From NCBI GenBank assembly GCA_951799445.1, contig OX637287.1, forward strand, positions 49,567,724 to 49,631,723: a stretch of 64,000 nucleotides of DNA, written 5' to 3'. Each line of letters begins with the position of its first letter. Position 1 is the stretch's first letter. The stretch is from Pseudisothecium myosuroides. Lineage: Eukaryota > Streptophyta > Bryopsida > Hypnales > Lembophyllaceae. Both the position numbers and the translations under genes were made by a program. The notes below the pieces were generated by a model, which was not told the DNA's origin, made no database searches, and saw nothing but the letters and a program-made list of their open reading frames with translations. Below, one piece after another: positions 11,445 through 21,700 of this stretch.

Positions 11445-11863
11445 GAATCCTCGCCCAATTGCGGAAAGAGAAACTGCACGGGAAGGGCAAGGGACAAGAC
11501 AAGAAGAGAAGAGAAAAGAGAGAGAGTCAATGGATTTTCGCCATTCTTGGGGCACGACGTCGCCTTGTGTCTGCGCCGTCTTCTCAGAGGACAAGCTATG
11601 GCGAAGAGCACTGCGAGGGAATCAATTCTTAGACGACGGAGGGAAATCATACGAGAGGGGGAGCAAGACGGGACGAGCGTGTTGGGGCCGGCGAGAGCAG
11701 GCGGCAGAGAGAGAAAGAAAGAGGAAAAAGAAAAAGAAAAAGAAAGAGACGGCGCCAGATGGTCAGATGCAAGCCCGTTCTGGGAAAGAGATCTGAAAAT
11801 GGCAAGCAGCTTATTAGTGCAAGGGACCCCTCTCATGTGACAATTTGTAGCCGCTATGCATTA
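11445..11863 (-). promoter_or_regulatory. Probable CT-rich 5' leader and promoter-proximal region of the F-box gene
   Basis: On the minus strand this is strongly pyrimidine-rich (long CT and TTTC runs, including 11,700-11,752), typical of plant 5' leaders. Long overlapping open frames here on both strands are products of that low complexity. An upstream ATG in another frame near 11,836 could act as a uORF if transcription starts that far up. I see no certain TATA box. Confidence 0.45.
11700..11752. repeat. GA/GAAA microsatellite
   Basis: Purine-only run of GAAAG and AAAAAG units on the plus strand (CT-rich on the F-box strand). Confidence 0.8.
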
Positions 11864-12660
11864 GGGCATCTCCACCGGTTCACTCTAAACGGTCCCTTCA
11901 AAGGGTTTCCCGTGCCCTCAAACAAAACAAGGACCCACCAGTTGCAGCTGGGAGTATTATTCGACGTCGGCCCCAGGAAAAAACCATTGCGACACGGGAA
12001 GCTAACGTAGTAGATCCTTTGATTTTGCTGCATGCCAAATCCCAAATTTCAATGAGGCCTTGGACAGAGAGCTGGGTAGACAAGGAGAGCATAACATTGT
12101 TTACCTGCTGCAATCCCACCCCCCAGGTGGAGGGATAATACCCTCCTAGATGCCTGGGGAGTAATTCAATTAAAAACTTTGTGACATGATTGGCTGGGTT
12201 TACCACTGGCAAAGTGATTCGTGTCAGTTGAGCCTGAATTGCAGCCACTGTACAGCATGGCGCATGAGGCCAATTTCGTGTTGGGATTCAATTTTTAGAA
12301 ACAGATCTCAACAAGACAAGCACTGTTCCAGTAAGTTTGACGCTAGGAGACTCCTTGTTTTCCGGGGAGCAGAAGGGAGCCCTCCAACGTTGGTATATAA
12401 TGTTATGAGTGAGCAGTTATTCCTTTTTTTTAAAGCAGATAATTATGATTTGAATATCTGACATCATACCCCGAGCAAATGTTTTGAAACCCTCGCCTTC
12501 GTCATTATTCCCGCGCATTGGACAGCGTATTTTGATGTTTTGCAGGGCCATTTGAGTTTATGTTGGTGGAGGCCTGGCATCTAAGCGGGCCCAATCTGAC
12601 AAAAGGATGCACCAATCCCATTTAGCGTGTTCAGTTTGACGTGTGTTAGTGGAGATGCTT
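11864..12660. mobile_element. Non-autonomous PIF/Harbinger-like element, 797 bp
   Basis: The left end GGGCATCTCCACC and the inverted right end AAGCATCTCCACT form a short inverted repeat of the GGCATCTCCA type common in plant Harbinger-like MITEs. TTA lies directly on both sides (11,861-11,863 and 12,661-12,663), the hallmark 3-bp target. There is no transposase frame. It begins about 420 bp upstream of the F-box ATG, so it may carry or disrupt promoter sequence. Superfamily is inferred from ends and target only. Confidence 0.68.
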
Positions 12661-12847
12661 TTAGTAGTGTATTGTACAGTGGGGGACCAAAAAGAATGTC
12701 GTCCTGGACTCATCACTGTCATTGTCATCACATGTGATCAAATCCAACAGAGGATCTACACGTTGATAAATTATGAAATTGTGCTGAGGTAGAAGTACCT
12801 ATTTCCAATAACTTATGGGATTTTGCAACAAATGATGCCCAATTTAA

Positions 12848-13776
12848 CCCCCTAAATGTTTTTGACTATGTTTTCACCCAAATCGCTCCAAAACTGCCGT
12901 TTCTAATACAAGTACCAAATTCTACAAAAAAAAACATTTTTAAACACATGTAACCATAGGATCTTGTAGTACACTGATTAAGAAGATGTGGAAAAAATTT
13001 CAGAATTTTCCACTATGTGGATTGTAAGATATTAGCGTTTGAATTGACAAAAATCCATTTTTTGTCCTTGCAAATAACCGGGCAACTGCCCTTCACAAGG
13101 TCACATTTGTATAAAAAAATGTCCAAAATGGTGGTTACTCTTGGGATTCATTCTTCAAGGCAAGTTTGCTACATGCTTGAAAAATTTCAGATCATTTGGA
13201 ATCGTACAACACATAAGGAAAAAATAGTATGTAGAAAGAGGTAGAGAATGACTCAAAATACTAAATTGTCAAGAATTTATTATGGAATTGAAAAATGCCA
13301 ATCCCAACAGTTGAAATGTTGTAATAAACAATCTACACCCAATGTTTTTATTTTTTTTTATAAATATTGAAAATTGAGTTAAAGGACTTTGAAGTTTATT
13401 TTAGAATAGAGATTCCATAACTACCCTCAAACTAAAACTCCTCATAACTTTTGACTCATTAATCCAAATTTAATGATTTAAAGCTTTCCAAGTGTATGTA
13501 AATCTATAAAACCAATTGCAAATTTTTATTTTTCAAAAAAGTGATTTTTAAAGAATTGTTTTGAGCTGCCCGGGTTGCCTGCTAATTGCAGAAAATGACA
13601 TATCATGCGATAACTTTTTACCTATATAGTCAAAAGTTATGAAAATTTTTGGGCCATGAAGCTACTCCCCGGGCACATCTTATGTGAAAATTTCAAAGAA
13701 AAAAACAAAATTTCCATTCATAGTAAGCTGCCCAAAATCACTATGTTGCCAAAAATGGTGTTTGGTCCTTTAGGGG
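12848..13776 (+). mobile_element. TTAA-flanked element, copy A, 929 bp
   Basis: Begins CCCCCTAAATG and ends CTTTAGGGG, with TTAA immediately outside both ends (12,844-12,847 and 13,777-13,780). It is collinear with copy B at 51,755-52,679: shared landmarks are TGTGGAAAAAATTTCAGAA, AAGATATTAGCGTTTGAA, the CTCCTCATAACTTTTGA segment and the GCTGCCC...ATGTTGCCAAAAA right end. There is no coding capacity. Ends plus TTAA resemble piggyBac insertion, which is inference. Confidence 0.8.
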
Positions 13777-13862
13777 TTAAGACTCAGGAAATTTTTCCCA
13801 TATAGAAAGATAAGAAATATGAGGATTGCCAAATTGTTGTAATTTTATTCCCAAGATTAAAG

Positions 13863-14117
13863 TTACTATGAATTTTGGGAGTCAAAAAGTTGTTTGAACT
13901 AATAGCCAATGTCTAAAGTCATCCAATTCCGATCATCTGAAAAACTGCTTTCTATGCACTATTTCTTATTTTCTTCCTTACTACTTGGAACATGTGTCAT
14001 GACCTTATAAATCCCAAACTTGAAAAAACACATTCCAAGCTTTTTAGCCTTGGTTGGAAATAGTGCCTCCTACAGTTTGGCTATGGGCCGTGATTGACTA
14101 TAGGGGCATTTACCTTA
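13863..14117 (+). repeat. Dispersed repeat family 3, copy 2
   Basis: Collinear with 5,455-5,725 from TTACTATGAATTTTGGGAG to GGCATTTACCTTA. Its right edge abuts the Stowaway element. Confidence 0.65.
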
Positions 14118-14119
14118 TA

Positions 14120-14692
14120 CTCCCTCTATCTCACTAAAAAACTCCAAAAAGCTTCTCCACAAGGGATTAACTATATTTTTAGTCTTTGTGCCAGTGAATA
14201 CATGCATTCAAAATCTAGCAACCCATCCTTTAGAGATGTGCAAAATTTCTAGCTTAGGCGCCGTCGTTTAGGCACCTAAAATTTATGCGGAAAGTATCAT
14301 ATTTGAACATAATTTGTAAATGCCACCAGCTCCGTCATTCTTGATGATTTAAAGGTTGGTGGCAACAATGGGATTCTAAGAACATCTATTCCAACCTAAA
14401 TATTTGCAAAAAAGAAACCTAGTCCACTTCATGAACAAATTTTTATAGCGCCGAAGTGGTCACTGAATCCATCATCAACACTATTGTCTAAGGAAGCACA
14501 ACAAGTACAAGGTGCCTTATGTGAGCAAGGCCAAGTTTTCTAAGAGAAAAATACTCCTTGATCTTTGGACTTGCTCCCACAAGGTCATTCAACACAACCA
14601 ATGCCTATTCAATGGTTGAAATCATAAAATAGAGCTTTTTAGTGGGACAAGAATTGTACTTGATTTGGAGTTTTTTAGGAGGACAGAGGGAG
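14120..14692. mobile_element. Stowaway MITE (Tc1/mariner type), 573 bp
   Basis: The ends are CTCCCTCTATCTC...CTAAAAAACTCCAAA and, inverted, CTCCCTCTGTCCTCCTAAAA. The inverted repeat is about 29 bp with about four mismatches, and CTCCCTC is the classic Stowaway start. TA lies on both sides (14,118-14,119 and 14,693-14,694). It is non-coding. Confidence 0.88.
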
Positions 14693-14894
14693 TATATAGT
14701 TTATACACAACGCATTGCATTTGCATAGTTCAATAGGCATTGAGCTAATCTGGTGGCAATTGGAAGATCATTTACTGGTAGTAGTTTGAAGGGACTACAA
14801 AGTGGCAACATTCTTTCTAGTACCCCACTATATAGTCGGGTACTGAAAGCTTACAAATTGCCATTTTGAGCCATTGAAATTTTTTTGTACAATG

Positions 14895-15602
14895 TGGAGT
14901 ATAATTGGTATTATTTTGGTAAGCATAATCTTCATTGCATCCTTACACAATCCCAATGAAGCATACAAAATTTTAGTTTCAAAAATGCAAAATTTCATTT
15001 TTGGTGAATTTTTTAAGTCAATTTTTATTGTTTTACATAATATTTTGTTAAAAACAATTGGTGGTGAATTTTTTTAATTCAATTGCATAGTTACATAGGG
15101 AACATCCATACGCACATTTTTCATATTAAAAAACACCCCCTTAAGTAACAAAAATATAATCTATTAAGAATCCAATATAAGGTGGCTTATGCCCAAATTT
15201 TGTGAAATAGATATCTTTATATTTTAACTAGATTTTGGCAAAGTAATTGTACCATCATGCTAAAATGTACAAAATTAGTTACAATGAGAGGGTCAAATGC
15301 CAAAATCTAGTTAAAATATAGAGATATTCATTTCTTCAAAGTTTGGTCATACAACACTTCTCATTGAACTCTTCATTGATCATATTCTTGTTACTTAAGG
15401 GGTGTTTTTTTAATATGAAAGATGTGTGTATGGATGTTCCTTTTGTATCCATGCAATCAAAGTAAATCATTGACCACCAATTGTTTTCAATAAAATATTA
15501 TGTAAAAGTACAAAAATTAATTTCAAAAATTCACCAAAACTGAAATTTTGCATTTTTGAAACTGAAATTTGGTATAATTCTTTGGGATTGGATAAGAATT
15601 GA
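14895..15602. mobile_element. Foldback element, copy 1 (about 0.7-kb inverted repeat)
   Basis: The two halves are inverted copies about a centre near 15,255: GCAAAATTTCATTTTTGGTG at 14,987 pairs with its complement near 15,537, and the GAACATCC...TACGCACAT segment pairs with ATGTGTGTATGGATGTTCC. It is the same family as 35,386-36,243. The outer ends are degraded and no sure target duplication is visible. Confidence 0.7.
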
Positions 15603-15704
15603 TTGAAAATTATGCAAGACAAAAGAAGCCTATTTTATTATGTATTATGCACAAATCTTTGAATGGATCAAAAATGCAATTTGTAAACTTTTAGTATTCA
15701 ACTA

Positions 15705-15998
15705 TACAATGCCCTAGGCAAAGTAAGGTAACCCCCAATTTTGACTTACAAGAATATCTTTCAAAATTTGAGCTTTTCAAACCTATCTTTCAAAACTAAA
15801 TTTATTGTTTTATGCAATCTTGATCATTACACCAAACTTCAATGTCAGAAATCAAAAATTTCATTTTTGGTGAATTGTTTCGTGTTTTTTTTATTGTATT
15901 ACATAATAATTGATTGAAAAAAATGGGTGATGAATTTTTAAAATTTTATTGTACCAATATTTAAGAAACGTCAATGTGCACATCTCACTATGAGGGAA
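15705..15998 (+). mobile_element. Foldback family, single-arm remnant
   Basis: Starts TACAATGCCC and continues collinearly with the left arm of the 35,386 element (AATTTCATTTTTGGTGAATT, ATTACATAATA, GTGATGAATTTTTAAAATT, CGTCAATGTGCACATC). The inverted partner arm is missing. Confidence 0.6.
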
Positions 15999-16024
15999 AA
16001 ATCACATTATTTAAGAATAACCTG

Positions 16025-16557
16025 TAGGATTCATTTCTGAATGCAGTTTTTACAATTTAAAAAAAAAATTCCACATGGTTTAGTTTTCTTTCTAGAACAA
16101 TCTCACCATTTGGATTAATGCATTTTAATTCCATCTTAGAGATATTGATCATTTAGATTTTCCTTCTATCTTGTACCTAATTCTACTTAACAATTTTTTT
16201 AAGAATAAAAATTAAGTTTTTTTGAATTTTTTTTTAAACTCTCAATTCAATTCTCTACTATAAAGATTTAAATCTCAAAACTTTGTGGTGCAAAAAATTA
16301 AAGTTTAGAAGGTTCAAAGTCAAATAATCTAGTCCTACAATGTGATGAAAAACTTATTTTTTCACTTTAAACGCAAATATCTTGCAATCTCTGCGGTCAA
16401 AATTTTTGAAATTTTTTCCACACATTCACATACTAGTTAAGTGTAAGATCCTATGGTTAGATGTCCAAAAAACAATTTTCAAACATTTTTACTCTTTGCT
16501 ATTGAAATGGCAATTTTGAGTATTTTTGGCCCAAAAAAGGCCTTGGTCCTTTAGGGG
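16025..16557 (-). mobile_element. TTAA-flanked element, copy C (left-truncated)
   Basis: The right end GGTCCTTTAGGGG is followed by TTAA (16,558-16,561). It is collinear with the second half of copy D at 56,551-57,471: CTACTTAACAATTTTTTTA, ACTCTCAA, ATCTTGCAATC/ATCTTCCAATC and AAGATCCTATGGTTAGAT. The left part of the element is absent. Confidence 0.7.
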
Positions 16558-16561
16558 TTAA

Positions 16562-16665
16562 GATTGTGGAATAATGCATGAACTTTTGCCATGTGTAGAA
16601 TCCGCATAGTGGTGACTATTGAAGTTTAAACCCAATCCCAACCCTTTCAACCCTACACTAAAGAA
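16562..16665 (+). repeat. Dispersed repeat family 5, partial copy
   Basis: GATTGTGGAATAATGCATGAAC...CCAATCCCAACCC matches 32,165-32,290 and 59,020-59,125. Copy C above sits at a TTAA where the 32-kb copy has TTGA with no insert, so that copy serves as an approximate empty site. Confidence 0.6.
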
Positions 16666-16815
16666 ATCATAATGCAAACACTACTAGAAAAGGGTACCCT
16701 AATCAACAGGAGATCAATGGAATTATGTTGATTTGAACAAATTTTGTTTTTGGATTGTTGATTTGACAAGCCCATCTTGAAGGGATACTGAGTCTTTGTG
16801 CAGTATAGTCCGAAG

Positions 16816-17790
16816 CTACATAAAACGCTTATGTGGCAGGCTTACATGGCGTTGGCATGAAACTTTTTGCGCTTGGATGGCGTTCACATGATATAGAAGC
16901 TGTTTCTGACACCCCCACTTTGGACTGACAGCCTGGTCATTTATGAATTCTGTGAAACAAAGTCCATTACTGTTGTACAGCATCCACTTCACTTCGTGGT
17001 GACCTTCGATGGTCACTTGCTAGTCAAAATTACTGGCATGCAGAACTCAGTGCGTTTTATGACGTGTGTCAGGGCAAAGGCGTTTAATAGGCATGATTGG
17101 TACATTTATAAATTGGCCTATGCTTATGTTAACATGTCACACATATTGTCCCATGCTTTAACCCCTGAGCGCCCATGATTTTTCACCCAACTTTTAGACC
17201 GCGTGGACCCTGCTCCACTTCATGCCGAACCACGAGGTCCACAGTCAAATGTAGCAATATTCACCATTGAAACTGCTTTTTAGCTTGAGGTTGCATACCC
17301 AGGAGAAAGTTTGGAGATTTTTCACCGCGCGGATCTTGTTTCTATATTGGTCAAAGCTGCATTGACAAGTTGCCAAATGAGTAATTTTGGGGTGCCCAGA
17401 TACTTCGAAAACGTGCCTCAGGCAAGAGAAGTGGAATTTTGGGCTCAATTTTGGGGAGGGTGTTTGCAAGCAAGGTATCCAGCCCTTTGCCAAATTTCAG
17501 GGGTTCTGCAGTATGATTGACTTGCCATTGTAGCCTTCAATTGCAATGACACCACAAAAGGCATCAGAGGCAAACCGGCTGCAGGGGAGGGCAAAACTTA
17601 TACGGTGGACGTTGACACGCACGCACGTACAGCACCGTACTCGCCTGCCATATCGGAACTCATGTGCCCAGTCTGCAACTGCCAAAGTCGGCTGAACGGG
17701 ATAGGGGGAAGTTGGAGCTCCGAGATGCACTGCAATGCATTTTTTTCAATTTTTTATAAAGCGCCAGAGTGGCAACATAAAATATTATAG
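16816..17790. other. Left arm of the CACTA element, no gene recognised
   Basis: Several overlapping 60-80 codon frames on both strands lack family resemblance. This lies downstream of the transposase stop, so it is probably subterminal or 3' non-coding sequence. Confidence 0.4.
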
Positions 17791-17894
17791 TGATGCCCCA
17801 AATTTCAACATTCATCCACATATTGAATAGAAAATATCACATTACCACATATCACATATCCCTAATTCAAATTCATCCACAATCTAGCGATTTC

Positions 17895-18012
17895 ATTCAC
17901 AAACTTTGGGTCCCAAACTGACAATGTTTGGGTCCCAAACTCACAAACTTTGGATCCCAAACTCACAATGTTTCGGTCCCAAACTCACAAACTTTGGGTC
18001 CCAAACTCATTT
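17895..18012. repeat. Minisatellite, about five copies of a 22-24 bp unit
   Basis: Unit of the form ACAAACTTTGGGTCCCAAACTC, alternating with ACAATGTTTGGGTCCCAAAC. The core TTTGGGTCCCAAA is itself a palindrome, so each unit can form a small hairpin. It lies in the CACTA left arm. Confidence 0.8.
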
Positions 18013-18737
18013 GGGGTGGTGGGGCACTCAGGGATTAATAGTTTCCGGGGTAAATAAGCTGGGATTTCAGTTAAGTATGCTTTGAGGTCCCTGCCCAGAG
18101 AATGATTGAAAAATGAAGTATCGTTTCAGGTTACTGATTCATACATCTGTAGCGCTAACTTCAAATACTCTCCTTGTACCAAAAATTGGCCCTCAGTATT
18201 GGTGACCACACGTGGACTTTGACAAGTATTCCCACAACATGTACAGCACTGTGACTGCCAACAAGGTAGATCAGAAGGGCTCATATGCTACATTTCATTA
18301 ACTAAATGATGAGGACCAGTGTCCCCGGGATTCATTACTATATTGCACTTTCTTGGATGCAAGGCCAGTACATTTCCTGAAATATAGAAGTTACAATTTG
18401 CCGCCTACTAACTACCTACCTTGCAGAGACAGGTAAACAATTACACCTTCTCAATGCACAAAGATATATATTTGCTCAAAAAAGACATTACAAGTGAACG
18501 TACTGTAATTATCCCTGCAAAATGGCACATGATACTTTCAGCTAGTGCTAAATTCTATACCACATTGTCACATTCCAACCAATCGTCTTCTGTCGGTCAC
18601 AATCAGAGAAACTGCCCTTCAAGTCCTTGGGATTCCTGCAATTCTAAAGGACCATCTTCATTAAAAGCTGCACTCTTCCATGGCTTGAACCAGATGGTCA
18701 TGGTTTTTGCACAAAATGCCCTCAATGCCAAAAAATT

Positions 18738-21700
18738 TCAATCCGATTCTCCATCGGAAGAAGGTCCAGAGTCCCCAACATTTTCGTCATATACTAGATC
18801 CGCTTCCTCTATCCAGTCCGCAAATGCATCCTCTCTCTGGATGTTGCGTCCAATTCGAGAGGGTGCGGGATTCTCCTTTGGTAGTATTGGTGGAGGGCGC
18901 AATCCTTCATGATCTACATCCCTGCCAGCATCGAACATGCCACCGCCCTCCTCCACTCCTACATTCTCGTGAATTCTTTTGCCCCTCACCTCCTTGCGAA
19001 GCACAATTTTCCAGCCCGGTTCGTCTCTGGCGTCAGTGTAGAATACCTGCTCAACATGCATAGGCAGAGCAAAACATTCCGGACCAAATGGAACTTGTCT
19101 CTCAAAATTTGCAATCGTAAAACCCCACATGTCCTTTTTAATTGTCGCCGCATTGCCTCGGTAGTTGGCTTTCACCCAAGAGCGAATGAGCACCACCACA
19201 CACAGGCCGCGATAATTGAGTTCAATTATCTCCTCCACGTGCCCAACATACTCAACATCTGCCATAACAGGGTTTGGGTCCCTCAAGCCTGCGTGACATG
19301 GGCGGTGGAATGTGGCCGCCACCCCCGAATCACATGTCTTCAAATGTGATTCAACGTCTGCAACTCGCAGATGATTGCCAAACGCCCACATACTCCTGTA
19401 TTTGGTGGCATGGCTGGAGGGTGGTACAGATAGGTGCACAATATCAGGGTCAATATGCTCTTCGTTGCCCTCTTCTAGCTCTGTTTCCACCTCCAACTCA
19501 AGCCAGAACGGAAATGCTAGAGGTTCTCCTAGCTCCTCGGGGTATGGCTCCTGCCGACGGTTTCTACGGCGAGGATGCTGTCTCCTAAATTGGAGTCGGG
19601 CTGCCATCCTCTTGGAGTGATACTCAGCATACCTCCTGCATCAAACACAAGTCAAGATGCACGATTAAGGGTCAATTCGCATCCAACTCTGAAGGCACCA
19701 TTCAAAGACATACTAAGTCCCTAGTGTTACTTCTTTACAAAGCAATCCATGAGGACCATTATTCTGGATGAACTCTGAACAGGTCCATGTTAACTTTGGC
19801 TACTACACTGGTTTCTAGAATGTGGACGGCTATTGTGCATAACTAGAAATACATAATGGACTGCTTCATTTCTAATGGATGAACCAGATACACTGACTGC
19901 GACAGAATTTATCAAGTTTTTCCATGCTCCAACCCTGCCACAAGCGATGCACTGAACGTGGAAAATGGACCGAGGTCGCACATCTAAACAAAAGGTTGGT
20001 ACAATAGACTAACGGCACAACAAAGATCAAATGCTTCAAATGCTGACTTTAATGAACATACAGTTTGTCATATTACTGAGGATGGTGAATATATGAATAA
20101 GAGTGGATCAAGGCTATACCTTGGTTCCATGGAAATCAATTTTTACACTCTTGAATTTCTATAGCGGTACACATAAATGCAATTCACAAAGCAAAAGGGG
20201 CAAGTAGCTTACTACTTGTAATCCTCAAGTACTACCGCGTTGTTGCATACGAACGTGTGCAACCATAGCTTCAAGTCATCGGACAAGACCCTGGTCCGGC
20301 CCTTCCCTTCAAGTATTTCATCTATCATAGTCGGGTCTTCTTTGTCGTCCCATACTCGTCTGCTTGTTGGTTGGTAGTCGGCCATATACTCTGTAATGAA
20401 ACCAAGGGCTTCTTCAACCTGATACCCTTGTGCTATGCTCCCCTCAGGCTTTGCCAAATTGCGGACAAATACTTTCAATCCCTTGTAGTACCTTTCAAAA
20501 GGGTACATCCACCGTGTTTGAACAGGTCCACATACAAACAATTCTTCAACTAAATGCACAGTCAGGTGCACCATGACGTCAAAGAAGGAGGGGGGAAAAT
20601 CTTTCTCCAAACCAGCCATAACTTCCGCCACATCAGCCCTCAACTGATCTGCGCTGTTTTGATCAACACTTTTGGCGCATACTCTTTGGAATACTCGGCA
20701 AAGGCGAGTGATTGTAGCCACAACTTGAGGATCTCCCACTCCCCTTAGACACACAGGAAGCACCTGCTGCATGAGAACATGATAATCATGGCTTTTCAGC
20801 CCTCGCAATTGACCATGTGAAATGCGCTTGTGCAAGTTCGATACATAGCCTGTTGGAAATCGGATGTTCCTCAAGTTCTCAAGAAACACTACTCTGTCGT
20901 TCTTGGAGAGGACATATGGAGCATCTGGTACAAAGAACCGCTCAGTGTTTGCTCCGACTGGCTGTAGCCACAGGTGCTGCCTAATACCGCGTACTTGAAG
21001 GTCAGCTCGGGTCTGCAGCTTATCCTTCTCTCCCATTAACGTCTTTACCACATTTTCACAGACGTTTTTTTCACAATGCATGACATCGAGAAGATGACGA
21101 ATAGGTAGCCACTGAATCAAAAAAAATTATCCACTATGTGAGGAAATTCGCAAACCTAAGCCCTTTGCATGTCACACCTAGACCACGACTTCTTCAAAAC
21201 AAACAATAAAGAACCAAGACTGTTCAAAATTGCAAAGAAGACTGACAAATCAGCAAGTACATATAGGAACACTGACGGATGCTGTACTATAAGCCTGCAT
21301 GTTTGCGGTTCGCCAGAGGTCTACGTCTACGTATAGAAATGATTTGGACACTATGTCGGCATCTTCAAGCCAGAATGACAAGGCCCTTGAACTGACGAGA
21401 GAGAAGTATTATCACTACGTAAAAGAAGGTCAGGACGCAATTTATCAAACATGCAAACAATCACATACACAAGTGCGGGTGCAGTAAGTTCCAAACCTCC
21501 CAATATGGCAAGCGGAAGAGGACGCTTAATCTTTTGACTCCGTGCTCCCTCACCGGATCTTCATCACCTTCCTCTACGCCGCCTGTTGCAAGAAACTCCT
21601 CCCGCTCCTCTGCAAATCTTCTAATGTCAACACCGGATGCTCTATCCGGAGGTGCTCGGAGCTCTTGGTTTCCATCAAACGCCACACGAGCCCTACGATA

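Noticed and set aside
11445..11594. N-terminal extension of the F-box protein to 441 residues
   Set aside because: The frame is open but starts with TTG and contains no ATG before MESPYPSP.
11192..11836. Long minus-strand frame (214 codons) overlapping the F-box gene 5' end
   Set aside because: It overlaps the F-box coding frame and its bulk is Ser/Leu/Phe-rich translation of the CT-rich leader. It is a shadow frame.
13017..13244. Conserved 75-88 codon frame shared by TTAA-element copies A and B
   Set aside because: The similarity reflects shared DNA of the repeat. Frames differ in length and contain no transposase motif.
17895..18012. CRISPR-like array
   Set aside because: Contiguous degenerate tandem units without unique spacers, in eukaryotic DNA.
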